Part shown: positions 53,462 through 63,616 of the stretch, piece after piece | Numbering within the stretch: the first letter of the stretch is position 1 | Layout: every line of letters begins with the position of its first letter | NCBI RefSeq assembly: GCF_900109775.1 | Contig: NZ_FOAX01000002.1 | Coordinates: 558,001 to 622,000 of the forward strand | DNA length: 64,000 nucleotides | Source of the DNA: Pseudoxanthomonas sp. GM95 | GTDB lineage: Bacteria; Pseudomonadota; Gammaproteobacteria; Xanthomonadales; Xanthomonadaceae | Direction: 5' to 3' | Made by a program: the position numbers and the translations under genes | The notes under the pieces: model-generated | Told to the model about the DNA's origin: nothing | The model's input: only the letters and a program-made list of their open reading frames with translations | Database searches by the model: none

Positions 53462-56400
53462 ATGTGGGCAAGACGACTGTTTCTGTGCGGCCTGCTGGCC
53501 TGGGCCGGATGCGCCTTCGCCGCAGTGCCCCTGACCCCGCAACCCCGCCAGATGGGCGTGGCCGATGGGTTGCCCAGTGGACGGGTCAACGATTTCGCGG
53601 AAGACAAGCTCGGCTATCTGTGGATGGCCAGCCAGGATGGCTTGGCGCGATATGACGGTCGTGGCTTCCGTATCTGGCGTATGGAGGATGGGTTGCGCGA
53701 CAACCTTGTCTGGGCACTTTATTTCGATAAAGACAATCGTCTTTGGATCGGCACTGAATATGCGGGCATCGGTGTCCTCGACCCTGACAGGCGTCAATTC
53801 ACTTTCTATGACCGCGCTAATACCCCCGAGCTGGGCAGCAATACCGTCTGGTGCATCACGGCAACTCCGGACGGGAGTTTGTGGTTCGGAACTTCCGGCG
53901 GAGGACTCACGAGGCGTCTGCCCGATGGCAGCTTCCGGCAATACGTCCACAAGCCGAAAAACTCACGCAGCCTCCCCGAAGGTGGCGTAATCCACATGGC
54001 GGTTACAACCGACGGAAGCCTCTGGGTCGGGACGGAAATGGGGCTCGCGCGCTGGACCGGCCAGGATTTCGAACGAGTTCCCGATCATGCGCTTCCCTCT
54101 GGTTTCATCAACCGGCTGAAGCCCGAGCCTGATGGGAGCCTCTGGATTGCCGCTAACCGCGGCGTCGCCCTGCGCACGCCTGACGGCAAGATCACCCGCA
54201 ATCCCTGGGGCAAGATTTCCGATGTGCCGGTGTTGCAGACCTTGCTGCATGACCGAGAAGGGACCTACTGGCTCGATACCGCATCCGGCATGGGATACCA
54301 CGACAAAGCGGGTATTCAGAATGTGCCGCTCTACAGCGTCTCTGCGCGCGGTATCGTTAAGCCCAGCTGGGCGCTGGGTTACGAAGACCGGGACGGCGGG
54401 CTTTGGTTCGCGAGTATCAATGCCGGTGTCTGGCACTTGCCCGCGAACTGGCGGCAGTTCTCTGTCTTGACCAACGACAGTGAAAACCCGGCGACGATGT
54501 ACAACCCTTACGTCCTGGCAACTGCGCAGGCGAAAAACGGTGGGCTCTGGTTGGCAGGCACGCGCGGTGCGCTGGATTGGCTCGATCCTGCGACAGGGCG
54601 CATCGAGCATCATCTTCGCGTGATTGACTCGGTCGCATGGCCCGGTGCTTTGGTGGAGGCTCCTGATGGTGCTGTCTGGATCGGTCTGGCAGATCAGTTG
54701 CAGCGGTACGATCCGGCCAGGCACCAAGTGCGCAAATGGACCTCTAAGGACGAGGCCGACGCATCAATGCGGGGGAATCTGGACATCCTCAGGGTTTGCG
54801 ACAAGACACTTTGGGTCTACTCGCGCGTGTCCGGGTTGCAGGCGAGGCACCTTGATGGGCGTGTTGTGGAGTCGTTGAGCGCTTCCGATATTGCTGTTCC
54901 AAACATCACTTTCGTTCACGACATGCAATGCGGTCCTGATAATCGCTTGTGGATGACGTCAGACGACGGCCTATTGGTGTGGGATGACGTCGCGCACACG
55001 GTGAAACCATTGCGGGGCAGCCCGAGACTTCCGATGTATGCGATGGACTTCGCTGATCGAGAAAGTCTCTGGACTGGAAGCGTTGGCGGTTTGGAAAAAT
55101 ACCGATGGGACGGAACGCAGCTCAAGGCGTTGAGCAAGATTGGCGAGGCGCAGGATTTTCCTTCGATCACTCCCACTGGGATGGTTGTGGATGATGGCGG
55201 CGTAATCTGGTCCACCTCTGCACGTGGTTTGATTCGGGTGGATCCGGCTACCGGGCATATCCGTCAATACGGCACGCGTGATGGCTTGCCGAATCCTGAG
55301 ATCAAAGGTCTTTCTCTCGTCCAGGCCACCACCGGCCAGGTCTCGGCAGCCACGCCAGACGGGCTGGTGCTCTTTGATCCCCGCGAGTTCAAACCTTCGA
55401 CCAGTAAGCCTGCCCTGCAAATCGAATTCGTCGGCGTACGTCGCGGCGATGAAGGCCTGGACCTGACCCATGTGGCCGAGCCGGTGATCGGCAGCGAGGA
55501 TCGCGATCTGCATATCGTTGCGCGGCTGTTGTCGTTTTCCGGCGCCGATGACAACGGCTATCGGTTCCGGCTTAGTGGCTACGACCCGGACTGGGTGGAA
55601 GTGGGGCTGCAGGGTGAGCGCATCTTCTCGCGCCTGCCGGCGGGGCGTTACACACTGGAAATCCAGGGACGCAGCAGCGACAGCGTGTGGTCGCCGGTGC
55701 GCACGCTGAAGTTTCGTGTGCTGCCGCCGTGGTGGCGAAGTGCATGGGGCATGGCGCTGTTGATCGGCCTGTCGCTGCTGCTGATCAGCTGGGCGCTGTA
55801 CCTCTATCGCCAGCGCGTGCGTCGTCGCAGCGCCTGGCAGCTGGCCCAGCACAAGCGCGAAGTCGCCGAACAGGCATCGCAGGCCAAGACCCACTTCCTG
55901 GCCACGCTCGGCCATGAGGTGCGCACGCCGATGACCGGTGTGCTGGGCATGAGCGAACTGTTGCTTTCCACGAATCTGGACGCGCGCCAGCACGGCTATA
56001 CGCGCTCGATCCAGAACGCCGGCACGCACCTGCTGCGGCTGGTCAACGACGCGCTGGACCTGGCGCGCATCGAGGCGGGCCGACTTGAACTGGATCAGCA
56101 GGATTTCGATCTGCGCGAACTGCTCGATGGCGTGTCCGCGCTGGTTGCGCCGATGGCGGAAAAGCGCGGCCTGATCTTCAGCAGCAACGTCGCGCCGGGC
56201 CTGCCGGTGGCGCTGCGTGGCGATCCGGTGCGCGTCCGCCAGATCCTGCTCAACCTGTTGAACAACGCGGTCAAGTTCACCGAGCAGGGCTGGGTGCGCC
56301 TGCAGGCCTTGCCACTGGAAAGCGGCGGCATCCGCCTCATCGTCAGCGACAGCGGTCCAGGCATCGGCGCCGAGCAGATGAAGCGGCTCTTCCAGCGCTT

Positions 56401-56989
56401 CGAGCAGGCCGATGGTGTGCGTACGTCCGCGCGCTACGGCGGCAGCGGGCTGGGCCTGGCGATCAGCCAGGAGCTGGCCGGCGCGATGGGCGGCCGTATC
56501 AGCGTGGAGAGCACGCCGGGCAAGGGCACGCGTTTCCTAGTGGAACTGCCGCTGCCCGCGGCCGAAGCCGGTGCGCCGCTGGCGGTCGCGGCGAAGCACG
56601 AAAGCCAGCCGCTGTCGGTGTTGCTGGTCGAGGACGATCCCACCATCGCCGAAGTCATTACCGGCCTGCTGCGCGCGCGCGGGCATCGCGTGCAGGCGGT
56701 CGGCCATGGCCTGGCGGCGCTGACCGAAGTGGCCGTCGGCGGTTTCGACATCGCCTTGCTGGATCTGGATCTGCCGGGCATGGACGGCCTGGCGCTCGCT
56801 CGGCAGCTGCGCAATCAGGGGTTCTCGCCGGCGCTGCTGGCGGTGACCGCGCGCGCCGATGCCGATGCCGAGGCGCAGGCGCGCGCGGCGGGCTTCGATG
56901 GCTTCCTGCGCAAACCTGTCACCGGCGACATGCTGGTGGAGGCCATCGCGGCGGCGCGCGCGATGGCCAGGCAGCGGATCGAAGTCTGA
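53462..56989 (+). CDS. Propeller-sensor hybrid histidine kinase (first of tandem pair)
   Basis: A 1175-residue hybrid sensor kinase. Signal peptide residues 1-21 (FLCGLLAWAGCAFA), about 14 propeller blades (DKLGYLWMASQDGLARYDG and similar), Y_Y_Y domain (NGYRFRLSGYDPDWVEVG), transmembrane helix about 757-785, HisKA with H818 (FLATLGHEVRTPM), HATPase (NLLNNAVKFTE, GGSGLGLAISQEL) and a receiver domain with phospho-acceptor D1101 (LLDLDLPGMDG). No Hpt or DNA-binding domain. The coding region from about 53640 to 55320 is much AT-richer than the rest. The kinase half is nearly the same as in the next gene. Confidence 0.93.
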   Translation: MWARRLFLCGLLAWAGCAFAAVPLTPQPRQMGVADGLPSGRVNDFAEDKLGYLWMASQDGLARYDGRGFRIWRMEDGLRDNLVWALYFDKDNRLWIGTEYAGIGVLDPDRRQFTFYDRANTPELGSNTVWCITATPDGSLWFGTSGGGLTRRLPDGSFRQYVHKPKNSRSLPEGGVIHMAVTTDGSLWVGTEMGLARWTGQDFERVPDHALPSGFINRLKPEPDGSLWIAANRGVALRTPDGKITRNPWGKISDVPVLQTLLHDREGTYWLDTASGMGYHDKAGIQNVPLYSVSARGIVKPSWALGYEDRDGGLWFASINAGVWHLPANWRQFSVLTNDSENPATMYNPYVLATAQAKNGGLWLAGTRGALDWLDPATGRIEHHLRVIDSVAWPGALVEAPDGAVWIGLADQLQRYDPARHQVRKWTSKDEADASMRGNLDILRVCDKTLWVYSRVSGLQARHLDGRVVESLSASDIAVPNITFVHDMQCGPDNRLWMTSDDGLLVWDDVAHTVKPLRGSPRLPMYAMDFADRESLWTGSVGGLEKYRWDGTQLKALSKIGEAQDFPSITPTGMVVDDGGVIWSTSARGLIRVDPATGHIRQYGTRDGLPNPEIKGLSLVQATTGQVSAATPDGLVLFDPREFKPSTSKPALQIEFVGVRRGDEGLDLTHVAEPVIGSEDRDLHIVARLLSFSGADDNGYRFRLSGYDPDWVEVGLQGERIFSRLPAGRYTLEIQGRSSDSVWSPVRTLKFRVLPPWWRSAWGMALLIGLSLLLISWALYLYRQRVRRRSAWQLAQHKREVAEQASQAKTHFLATLGHEVRTPMTGVLGMSELLLSTNLDARQHGYTRSIQNAGTHLLRLVNDALDLARIEAGRLELDQQDFDLRELLDGVSALVAPMAEKRGLIFSSNVAPGLPVALRGDPVRVRQILLNLLNNAVKFTEQGWVRLQALPLESGGIRLIVSDSGPGIGAEQMKRLFQRFEQADGVRTSARYGGSGLGLAISQELAGAMGGRISVESTPGKGTRFLVELPLPAAEAGAPLAVAAKHESQPLSVLLVEDDPTIAEVITGLLRARGHRVQAVGHGLAALTEVAVGGFDIALLDLDLPGMDGLALARQLRNQGFSPALLAVTARADADAEAQARAAGFDGFLRKPVTGDMLVEAIAAARAMARQRIEV

Positions 56990-57118
56990 GCTGATAGAGC
57001 GCCGCTGCGGCCTACGTCGCAGCGGCTGCACGTTGTTTGATCACAGGCGCGCAGCTTGCGCGGGTCGGCCAGCGTTGCGAGGATGTCCATGGGGAACCAC
57101 AAGGACGAAAGACGACGC

Positions 57119-60100
57119 ATGGATGGGTGGCGTGCAGCGATGCGTGCCGGCTTGCTGGTGTTGGCCCTGTGCGGCGCGGCCGTGCAGGCGCAGATACCGC
57201 AGCGGCCGGTGTTCCGATTGAGCACGGTGGTCGATGGCTTGCCATCGGCGACGGTCACCGCCTTGGCCACTGATCGCCAGGGGTATCTGTGGGCTGCGAC
57301 CTTCGATGGCCTGGCACGCTATGACGGCACCGAGTTCACCGTCTGGCAGCACGATCCGCACGATGCGGCTTCGCTTGGCGGCAACTTGCTGCAAGCCATG
57401 TATATCGATGCGCAGGATCGGATCTGGGTGGCGAGCTCGGGCTTGAGCATGCTTGATGCGCAGCGCAAGCGCTTCACGCATTACAGGCAGGCCGAGCATC
57501 CGCAGATGCTTAGCGAGGACGTCTACGCGATCGGCGGCATTGGCGATGAGGTGTGGTTCGGCACCAATGGCGGCGGCCTGTATCGCATCGCGGTCGACGG
57601 CACGCTGACCCGCTTCGATCGCGAGAGCACGGCCGGCGCGCTGCCCTCCGATGCGGTGCAGACCCTGGCCAGCGATGCGCAGGGGCGGTTGTGGGTGGGC
57701 ACCAGCGAGGGACTGGCGTACGTTGAGAACGGCCGGGTCCACCAGCCAACGGCCGACGCGCGCTATGCCGAGGGCGTGCTGCTGCTGGCGCGCGTGGGCA
57801 ATGAGCTGTGGCTCGGCGGCGGCGACGGTCCGCGCGTGCTCGGCGCGAACGGCCAATGGCGCACGCCGCCGTGGCGCGCGATGTTCGAGGGCGCCAATCA
57901 GTTGACCGCCGTCGCACCGGCCGGGCAGGGCGAATACTGGCTCGGCACGCCGACCGGGCTCTGGCTGACCCAGCGCACGGGTGTGCCGCAGCCGGTGCAG
58001 GACCGTGACGGCCTGTTCGCCAATCGCTATTTGCTCGGCTTCCAGCAGGTGCCGGGCGATGGCCTGTGGGTCTCGGTGATGGGCCAGGGCCTGGCCTATC
58101 TACGACCGGATTGGCGGCGCCTGGCGGTGGTGCCACCGACCAAGTCGATGTCGGTCAGCGCGTACTGCAACGTGGCTCCCGGAGCGCAACGCAAGCTGTG
58201 GCAGATCGATGCCTCCGGCACGCTGGAGCAGTTCGACAGCCGCACCGGTGACCTCAGCGTCACCACGCTGCGCGACCCGGAACTGAAAGGTCTGACCGCC
58301 ACGAGCGGCCTGCAGGATAGCCGCGGCCAGGTCTGGCTGGGTCACGTTCCCGGGCATCTGGTGCGTTTCGACATGGCCACCGGCGCGCACCAGCGTTGGA
58401 AGATCGAGCGCATCAAGGGCCAGGGCATGGCGCCCGAAGCCCTGCTCGAAGACGCGCGCCGCGATGTGTGGGTCGGCGTAAGCGGCATGGTCCAGCGTCG
58501 CGATGGCGCCACCGGCGCGGTGCTGGACGAGATCCAGCGCAATCCGGTAACGGGCGATGATCTTGCCTTCCAGCAGCTGCGCCTGGGCCCCGATGGCGAG
58601 CCTTGGGTGGCCAGTGGCGGCGGCCTGTTGCGCTGGGATCCCAAGGCGCGCGCGCTGGTGCCGCAGCCGGTGTTCGACGGCGATGACGTGTCCGGGTTCG
58701 TGCCGGTCGGCGACCGCCAGCTGTGGCTGTATCGCGTTGGCCTGTTGGAGCGCTGGGACCTGCGCGAAGGCGCGTGGCAGCGGCGACAGTCCATCAGCGC
58801 CGGCTTGCCCGGCATCCCCACTAATGGCCTGCAGCGCGATGCGCAGGGTCGGCTGTGGCTGGCCACGCAGCGCGGCCTGCTGCGCGTGGAGCCAGACACC
58901 GGCCTGGTGCGCAACTTCGGCATGCGCGATGGCCTGAGCAGCCAGGAATTCCTGGAGAAGTGCCTGTACGCGCTGGGCGATGGCGTGCTGGCGGCGACTA
59001 CGAGCGATGGCGCGCTGGTGCTGGTCGATGCCCAGCTGCCTGATCGTGCGCCGAACACGCCGGCGCTCCTGCTGCAGCCGCCAACGGTCGTGCGTGACGG
59101 CGCGGTCGTGCCGTTGCCGATCGATGCGGTGCGCCTGCAGGCGAAGGATCGCGAACTGCGCGTCGGCATGCGGCTGCTGTCATTCGACGATCCTGCCGGC
59201 AACCGCTATCGCTCGCGGTTGTCGGGACTCGATCCGGATTGGGTGGCGCAGGGCGCCAGCGGCGATCGCGTGCTGTCGGCGCTGCCGCCGGGCAAGTACA
59301 CGCTGGCGCTGCAGGGGTTCGATGCGGGCGGCAATGCATCGCGGGTGCATACGGTGGCTTTCAGCGTGGCGCCGCCATGGTGGCGCAGCGCCTGGGGCAT
59401 GGCGGCACTGCTGCTGGCGGGCGTGCTGCTGGTGCTGCTGTGCGCATGGGCGTATCGCGAACGCCTGCGTCGACGCAGTGCGTGGAACCTGGCCCAGCAC
59501 AAGCGCGAGCTGGCCGAGCAGGCCTCGCTGGCCAAGACCCATTTCCTGGCCACGCTCGGCCATGAGGTGCGCACGCCGATGACCGGCGTGCTGGGCATGA
59601 GCGAACTGCTGCTGGGCACCGTGCTGGACGAACGCCAGCGCGGCTACACCAGCTCGATCCAGAAGGCGGGTACCCACCTGCTGCGGCTGGTCAACGACGC
59701 GCTGGACCTGGCCCGCATCGAGGCCGGTCGGCTGGAACTGGATGCGCAGGATTTCGACCTGCGCGAGCTGCTCGACGGTGTGGTCGCGTTGGTCGCCCCG
59801 AATGCCGAGCAGCGCGGCCTGGCGTTCTCCTGCACAGTCGCCGACGCCGTGCCGCAGACCCTGCGCGGCGATCCGCAGCGCGTGCGCCAGATCCTGCTCA
59901 ACCTGCTGGGCAACGCGGTCAAGTTCACCGAGCACGGCGCCGTGCGCCTGCGGGTGCTGCCGATGGCCGGCGAGGGCGTGACCCTGATCGTCAGCGACAC
60001 CGGCCCGGGCATGAATGCCGAGCAGCAGGCGCGGTTGTTCCAGCGCTTCGAACAGGCCGAAGGCGCACGCACCGCGGCGCGCTACGGCGGCAGCGGCCTG

Positions 60101-60628
60101 GGGCTGGCGATCTGCCAGGAGCTGGCGGTGGCGATGGACGGCACGATCACGGTGGAAAGCACGCCGGGGCAGGGCACGCGCTTCCTGGTCTCGCTGCCGT
60201 TGCCCGCGGTCAGCGGGCGCGTGGCACCTGCGGCCGTGATGACCCCGGCCGGCGAGGTCGCGCCGCTGTCGGTGCTGCTGGTGGAAGACGACAGCACCAT
60301 CGCCGAGGTCGTGACCGGCCTGCTGCAGGCGCGCGGGCACCGCGTGCACGCCGTGCCGCATGGCCTGGCGGCGCTGACGGAGGCCGCGTTGCAGCCGTTC
60401 GATATCGCGCTACTGGATCTGGACCTGCCCGGCATGGATGGCCTGGCGCTGGCCACGCAGCTGCGCAACCAAGGCCTGACCTTGCCGCTGCTGGCAGTGA
60501 CCGCGCGTGCCGATGCGCAGGCCGAGCCGCTGGCGCGTGCGGCCGGCTTCGACGGCTTCCTGCGCAAGCCGGTGACCGGTGAGCTGCTGGCCGAGGCGAT
60601 GGCGGCTGCACGCGCGGCGCGTCAATGA
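57119..60628 (+). CDS. Propeller-sensor hybrid histidine kinase (second of tandem pair)
   Basis: A 1169-residue paralogue of the previous gene with the same layout: signal peptide (MRAGLLVLALCGAAVQA), propeller blades (DRQGYLWAATFDGLARYDG), Y_Y_Y, transmembrane helix, HisKA with H815 (FLATLGHEVRTPMTG), HATPase (NLLGNAVKFTEHG) and a receiver with D1100. The sensor half has diverged while the kinase half is very similar, so different ligands probably feed similar signalling. GC is high throughout, unlike the first gene. The start at 57119 gives the best signal peptide; ATGs at 57083 and 57089 are alternatives. Confidence 0.92.
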   Translation: MDGWRAAMRAGLLVLALCGAAVQAQIPQRPVFRLSTVVDGLPSATVTALATDRQGYLWAATFDGLARYDGTEFTVWQHDPHDAASLGGNLLQAMYIDAQDRIWVASSGLSMLDAQRKRFTHYRQAEHPQMLSEDVYAIGGIGDEVWFGTNGGGLYRIAVDGTLTRFDRESTAGALPSDAVQTLASDAQGRLWVGTSEGLAYVENGRVHQPTADARYAEGVLLLARVGNELWLGGGDGPRVLGANGQWRTPPWRAMFEGANQLTAVAPAGQGEYWLGTPTGLWLTQRTGVPQPVQDRDGLFANRYLLGFQQVPGDGLWVSVMGQGLAYLRPDWRRLAVVPPTKSMSVSAYCNVAPGAQRKLWQIDASGTLEQFDSRTGDLSVTTLRDPELKGLTATSGLQDSRGQVWLGHVPGHLVRFDMATGAHQRWKIERIKGQGMAPEALLEDARRDVWVGVSGMVQRRDGATGAVLDEIQRNPVTGDDLAFQQLRLGPDGEPWVASGGGLLRWDPKARALVPQPVFDGDDVSGFVPVGDRQLWLYRVGLLERWDLREGAWQRRQSISAGLPGIPTNGLQRDAQGRLWLATQRGLLRVEPDTGLVRNFGMRDGLSSQEFLEKCLYALGDGVLAATTSDGALVLVDAQLPDRAPNTPALLLQPPTVVRDGAVVPLPIDAVRLQAKDRELRVGMRLLSFDDPAGNRYRSRLSGLDPDWVAQGASGDRVLSALPPGKYTLALQGFDAGGNASRVHTVAFSVAPPWWRSAWGMAALLLAGVLLVLLCAWAYRERLRRRSAWNLAQHKRELAEQASLAKTHFLATLGHEVRTPMTGVLGMSELLLGTVLDERQRGYTSSIQKAGTHLLRLVNDALDLARIEAGRLELDAQDFDLRELLDGVVALVAPNAEQRGLAFSCTVADAVPQTLRGDPQRVRQILLNLLGNAVKFTEHGAVRLRVLPMAGEGVTLIVSDTGPGMNAEQQARLFQRFEQAEGARTAARYGGSGLGLAICQELAVAMDGTITVESTPGQGTRFLVSLPLPAVSGRVAPAAVMTPAGEVAPLSVLLVEDDSTIAEVVTGLLQARGHRVHAVPHGLAALTEAALQPFDIALLDLDLPGMDGLALATQLRNQGLTLPLLAVTARADAQAEPLARAAGFDGFLRKPVTGELLAEAMAAARAARQ

Positions 60629-60733
60629 GCGTGGGCGGATGAGCAACCCACCACAGTTCGGGCGCGTGTCGACAAGAGGTTATCGCGGCGCTTGTTAGCA
60701 TCGGGACCCTGATCCCCCGCAGAGTTTTTCGTC

Positions 60734-62467
60734 ATGGATGATTCCTCCACGCCGCGCGCGTCCGGCGAGCGTGCCGATACGCCTTCCTCACCGCTCAGCG
60801 GCAAGCTCGATGGCGGGCTGACCGAACACGGTGCGCGGGCCGAAGCCAATGTGAGTGTCGGGGGCGAACACCTCAAGGCGGGTCTCGACGCCAAGATCGA
60901 AGGCGCCGTCACCCGCGCCGATGGCCAGGTGCATTACACGCTGGAAGGCAGCGCGGCCGGCTTCGTCGAAGCCAACGCTGCGGTGCGTGGCTTCGGCGGC
61001 GGCGTGCGCGTCGAGCAGGGCGGTACCGCGCGGTTTGAAGTGGCGGTGCCTGAAAGCGCGGCCAACGCGACCGAGCTGCGTGCGATCAATCCGTTCGAGC
61101 CCGCCACGATGCCGGTCGGCACCCGCATCACGATGGACGCCGCGCATACCGGCAGCGTCGAGATGACGACGCAACTGCGCCAGCTGTCCACGCGCGACCG
61201 CGTCAGTCAGGAGCAGGGTGTGGAAGTGGCGATCGAGGCGCTGGACCAACAGCGCGTGCGCGTGACCGCAGGTCCACGCGAAGCGGTCGACGCGTACCAC
61301 GGCATCGGGCTGAAGGCGGGCCCGGCCAGCGCCATGCTGGGCCGCGAGGACCAGCTCAAGGGCGGCACGCTGCACACGGCCGAATTCGACCTGTCCAATC
61401 CGCATGGCCGCCAGGCCTACGATGACTTCATGCGCACCGGCACCATGCCTGAGCGCGACGCGCCGGGCCTGTCGCAGGTCTCGACCGTCACCACGCTGGA
61501 CATGCGCTCCGAGGGCCAGGTCGAACTGGGCTTGGGATCGCACAGCACGACGCTGTCTACAGGCGCCAACAGCGGCCAAGCGGTGCGCACGGTGCATGGC
61601 GACGGCAGCGCCGAGATTTCGCGCACGCTGCGGTATCGCGAGCACGACGTTAGCCTGAAGGTCGACCAGGCCATCGCCGCCGACGGCACGCCGGGTGAGC
61701 GTACCTATCGCTACACGCTGACGCCCGACGCCAGCGATGCGCAAACGCTCAACGCCTTGTACGGTCGCGATGGCAGCGCGCCATTCAAGGCGGGCGAACC
61801 GGCCACGCTGCGTTTCAGCGAGCAGGAGATGACGCAGCTGCAGGCGCAGACTGCGCGTGCCAACCAGAACATCGCGCGCACCGGCAGCAACGACGTGATC
61901 CGTCTGCTGTCCGAACCCGCTGGCCGCACGCCCGAAGCCTTCGCCACCGACTTGATCCGCAATCCCACCACGCTCGCCAGCCTGCCCATCACGTTGCACA
62001 CCGTGGCGCTGCGGTCGGGCGAGGAAGCGCGCGATCGCCCGCTGACGCTGTCGCCGCTGCCGGGGCAGGTGGAGACCGGACGAGATCCGCAGACCAACGC
62101 GGCGCTGCGCGCGGCCACCGACCGTGCCGGCTACGTGCCGTCGCCGCTGGCGTTGGACGAGCAGGGCCATCCGGATCACGCGTTATATGCGGCCATCCGC
62201 GACCGTGCGCCAAGCCAGGTCGGCGATGACCATCTTCATCAGGCCACGCTCCTGGCACGCCACGAAGGCATCACCGCGGCCCGCCTGCAGCATGTGGTCG
62301 TGCAGGATCAGACCTTGTGGCTGGCAGGCAACCAGCCCGGCCAGCGCACGAGTGTGGACCTGGCCCAGCCGGCGCCGCCGGCGCGCGAGACCAGCGCGCA
62401 GCTGCTAGCGATGCCGGCCCAGCAGGAAACAGCGCAGCAGGAGCGCCAAGCGTCGCAGGCGCGCTAG
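60734..62467 (+). CDS. XVIPCD-containing candidate type IV secretion effector
   Basis: A 577-residue protein without signal peptide or membrane helix. The C-terminus (about 465-577) fits the Xanthomonas VirD4-interacting protein conserved domain: LALDEQGHPDHALYAAIRD with G478-H479-P480-D481, LHQATLLARHEGITAARLQH, VVVQDQTLWLAG, and a Gln-rich end (QQETAQQERQ). XVIPCD is the recruitment signal for the antibacterial X-T4SS of Xanthomonadales. The N-terminal 430 residues are rich in beta-like Gly/Ala/Thr sequence (SAAGFVEANAAVRGFGGGVRV) and show no recognised toxin motif. No immunity-like gene is next to it; its neighbours are a histidine kinase and hemE. Effector activity is inferred from the domain only. 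Confidence 0.8.
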   Translation: MDDSSTPRASGERADTPSSPLSGKLDGGLTEHGARAEANVSVGGEHLKAGLDAKIEGAVTRADGQVHYTLEGSAAGFVEANAAVRGFGGGVRVEQGGTARFEVAVPESAANATELRAINPFEPATMPVGTRITMDAAHTGSVEMTTQLRQLSTRDRVSQEQGVEVAIEALDQQRVRVTAGPREAVDAYHGIGLKAGPASAMLGREDQLKGGTLHTAEFDLSNPHGRQAYDDFMRTGTMPERDAPGLSQVSTVTTLDMRSEGQVELGLGSHSTTLSTGANSGQAVRTVHGDGSAEISRTLRYREHDVSLKVDQAIAADGTPGERTYRYTLTPDASDAQTLNALYGRDGSAPFKAGEPATLRFSEQEMTQLQAQTARANQNIARTGSNDVIRLLSEPAGRTPEAFATDLIRNPTTLASLPITLHTVALRSGEEARDRPLTLSPLPGQVETGRDPQTNAALRAATDRAGYVPSPLALDEQGHPDHALYAAIRDRAPSQVGDDHLHQATLLARHEGITAARLQHVVVQDQTLWLAGNQPGQRTSVDLAQPAPPARETSAQLLAMPAQQETAQQERQASQAR

Positions 62468-62506
62468 TTCACGCCGATGTGGCGGCGCGTCTGCGCCGCC
62501 CGCTTT

Positions 62507-63577
62507 TCATCGCGCGCTGTGGCGATGCACCGATTCGACCAGCGCGGCGACGTGCTCGGGATTCATGTCCGGTGACATGCCGTGGCCGAGGTTGAAGATG
62601 TGGCCGTCGCGGCTGCCGCCGTTGCCGCAGGCGTAGCTGTCCAGCACGTTCTTGACCTGCGCATCGATCGCTTCGGGTGCGCCGTACAGCACGGCCGGGT
62701 CGAGGTTGCCCTGCAGCGCGACCTTGCCGCCGGTGCGGCACGCGGCATCGGACAGCTCAACCAGCCAGTCCACGCCGACCGCGTCGGTGCCGGTGGCGGC
62801 CAGCGCTTCCAGGTGTGCGGCGTTGCCCTTTCCGAACAGGATCAGCGGCGCGCGTTCCTCGCCCTGGCCGCGATCCAGCTCGGCAGCGATGCGCTGCAGG
62901 TAAGGCAGCGAGAACTCGCGGTACATCGCCGGGCTCAGCACGCCGCCCCACGTATCGAACACCTGTAGCGCCTGTGCACCGGCTGCGCGCTGGGCCGAAA
63001 GGTAGGCGATCACTGCATCGGTGTTGACCTTGAGCAGCGCGTGCAGCGTGGCCGGGTCGTTGAGCGCCATCGCCTTGATGCGGGCGAAATCCTTGCTGCC
63101 ACCGCCTTCCACCATGTAGCAGGCCAGCGTCCACGGGCTGCCGGAGAAGCCGATCAGCGGCACGCTGCCGTCCAGCTCGCGGCGGATCACGCGCACCGCG
63201 TCCATCACGTAGCGCAGCTCGGTTTCCATGTCCGGCACGCCCAGCTTGGCCGCGTCGGCGGCGCTGCGCACGGTGTGGCGGAACTTGGGGCCTTCGCCTT
63301 CGACGAAGTACAGCTCCAGGCCCATCGCGTCGGGGATGGTCAGGATGTCGGAGAACAGGATGGCCGCGTCCAGCGGGAAGCGCGCCAGCGGTTGCAGCGT
63401 CACCTCGCAGGCGATCTCGGGATTCTTGGCCATGCCCAGAAAGCTGCCGGCCTTGGCGCGCGTGGCGCGGTATTCCGGCAGGTAGCGGCCGGCCTGGCGC
63501 ATCAGCCACACGGGCGTACGGTCGGTGGGCTGGCGGCGCAGGGCGCGCAGCAGGCGGTCGTTCTTGAGCGGGGTCAT
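62507..63577 (-). CDS. hemE: Uroporphyrinogen decarboxylase
   Basis: A 356-residue enzyme converting uroporphyrinogen III to coproporphyrinogen III in heme synthesis. [16 protein letters not shown] (residues about 18-33) carries the substrate-binding Arg, [14 protein letters not shown] follows with its catalytic Asp, and [16 protein letters not shown] and the C-terminal [15 protein letters not shown] complete the signature. Length matches the family. It is the last gene of an aroB-WGR-hemE string on the minus strand. Confidence 0.96.
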   Translation of the reverse strand: MTPLKNDRLLRALRRQPTDRTPVWLMRQAGRYLPEYRATRAKAGSFLGMAKNPEIACEVTLQPLARFPLDAAILFSDILTIPDAMGLELYFVEGEGPKFRHTVRSAADAAKLGVPDMETELRYVMDAVRVIRRELDGSVPLIGFSGSPWTLACYMVEGGGSKDFARIKAMALNDPATLHALLKVNTDAVIAYLSAQRAAGAQALQVFDTWGGVLSPAMYREFSLPYLQRIAAELDRGQGEERAPLILFGKGNAAHLEALAATGTDAVGVDWLVELSDAACRTGGKVALQGNLDPAVLYGAPEAIDAQVKNVLDSYACGNGGSRDGHIFNLGHGMSPDMNPEHVAALVESVHRHSAR

Positions 63578-63616
63578 GGCGAAGTCAACGAAAGGAAAAG
63601 GGAAAGCGCGCAGCCT

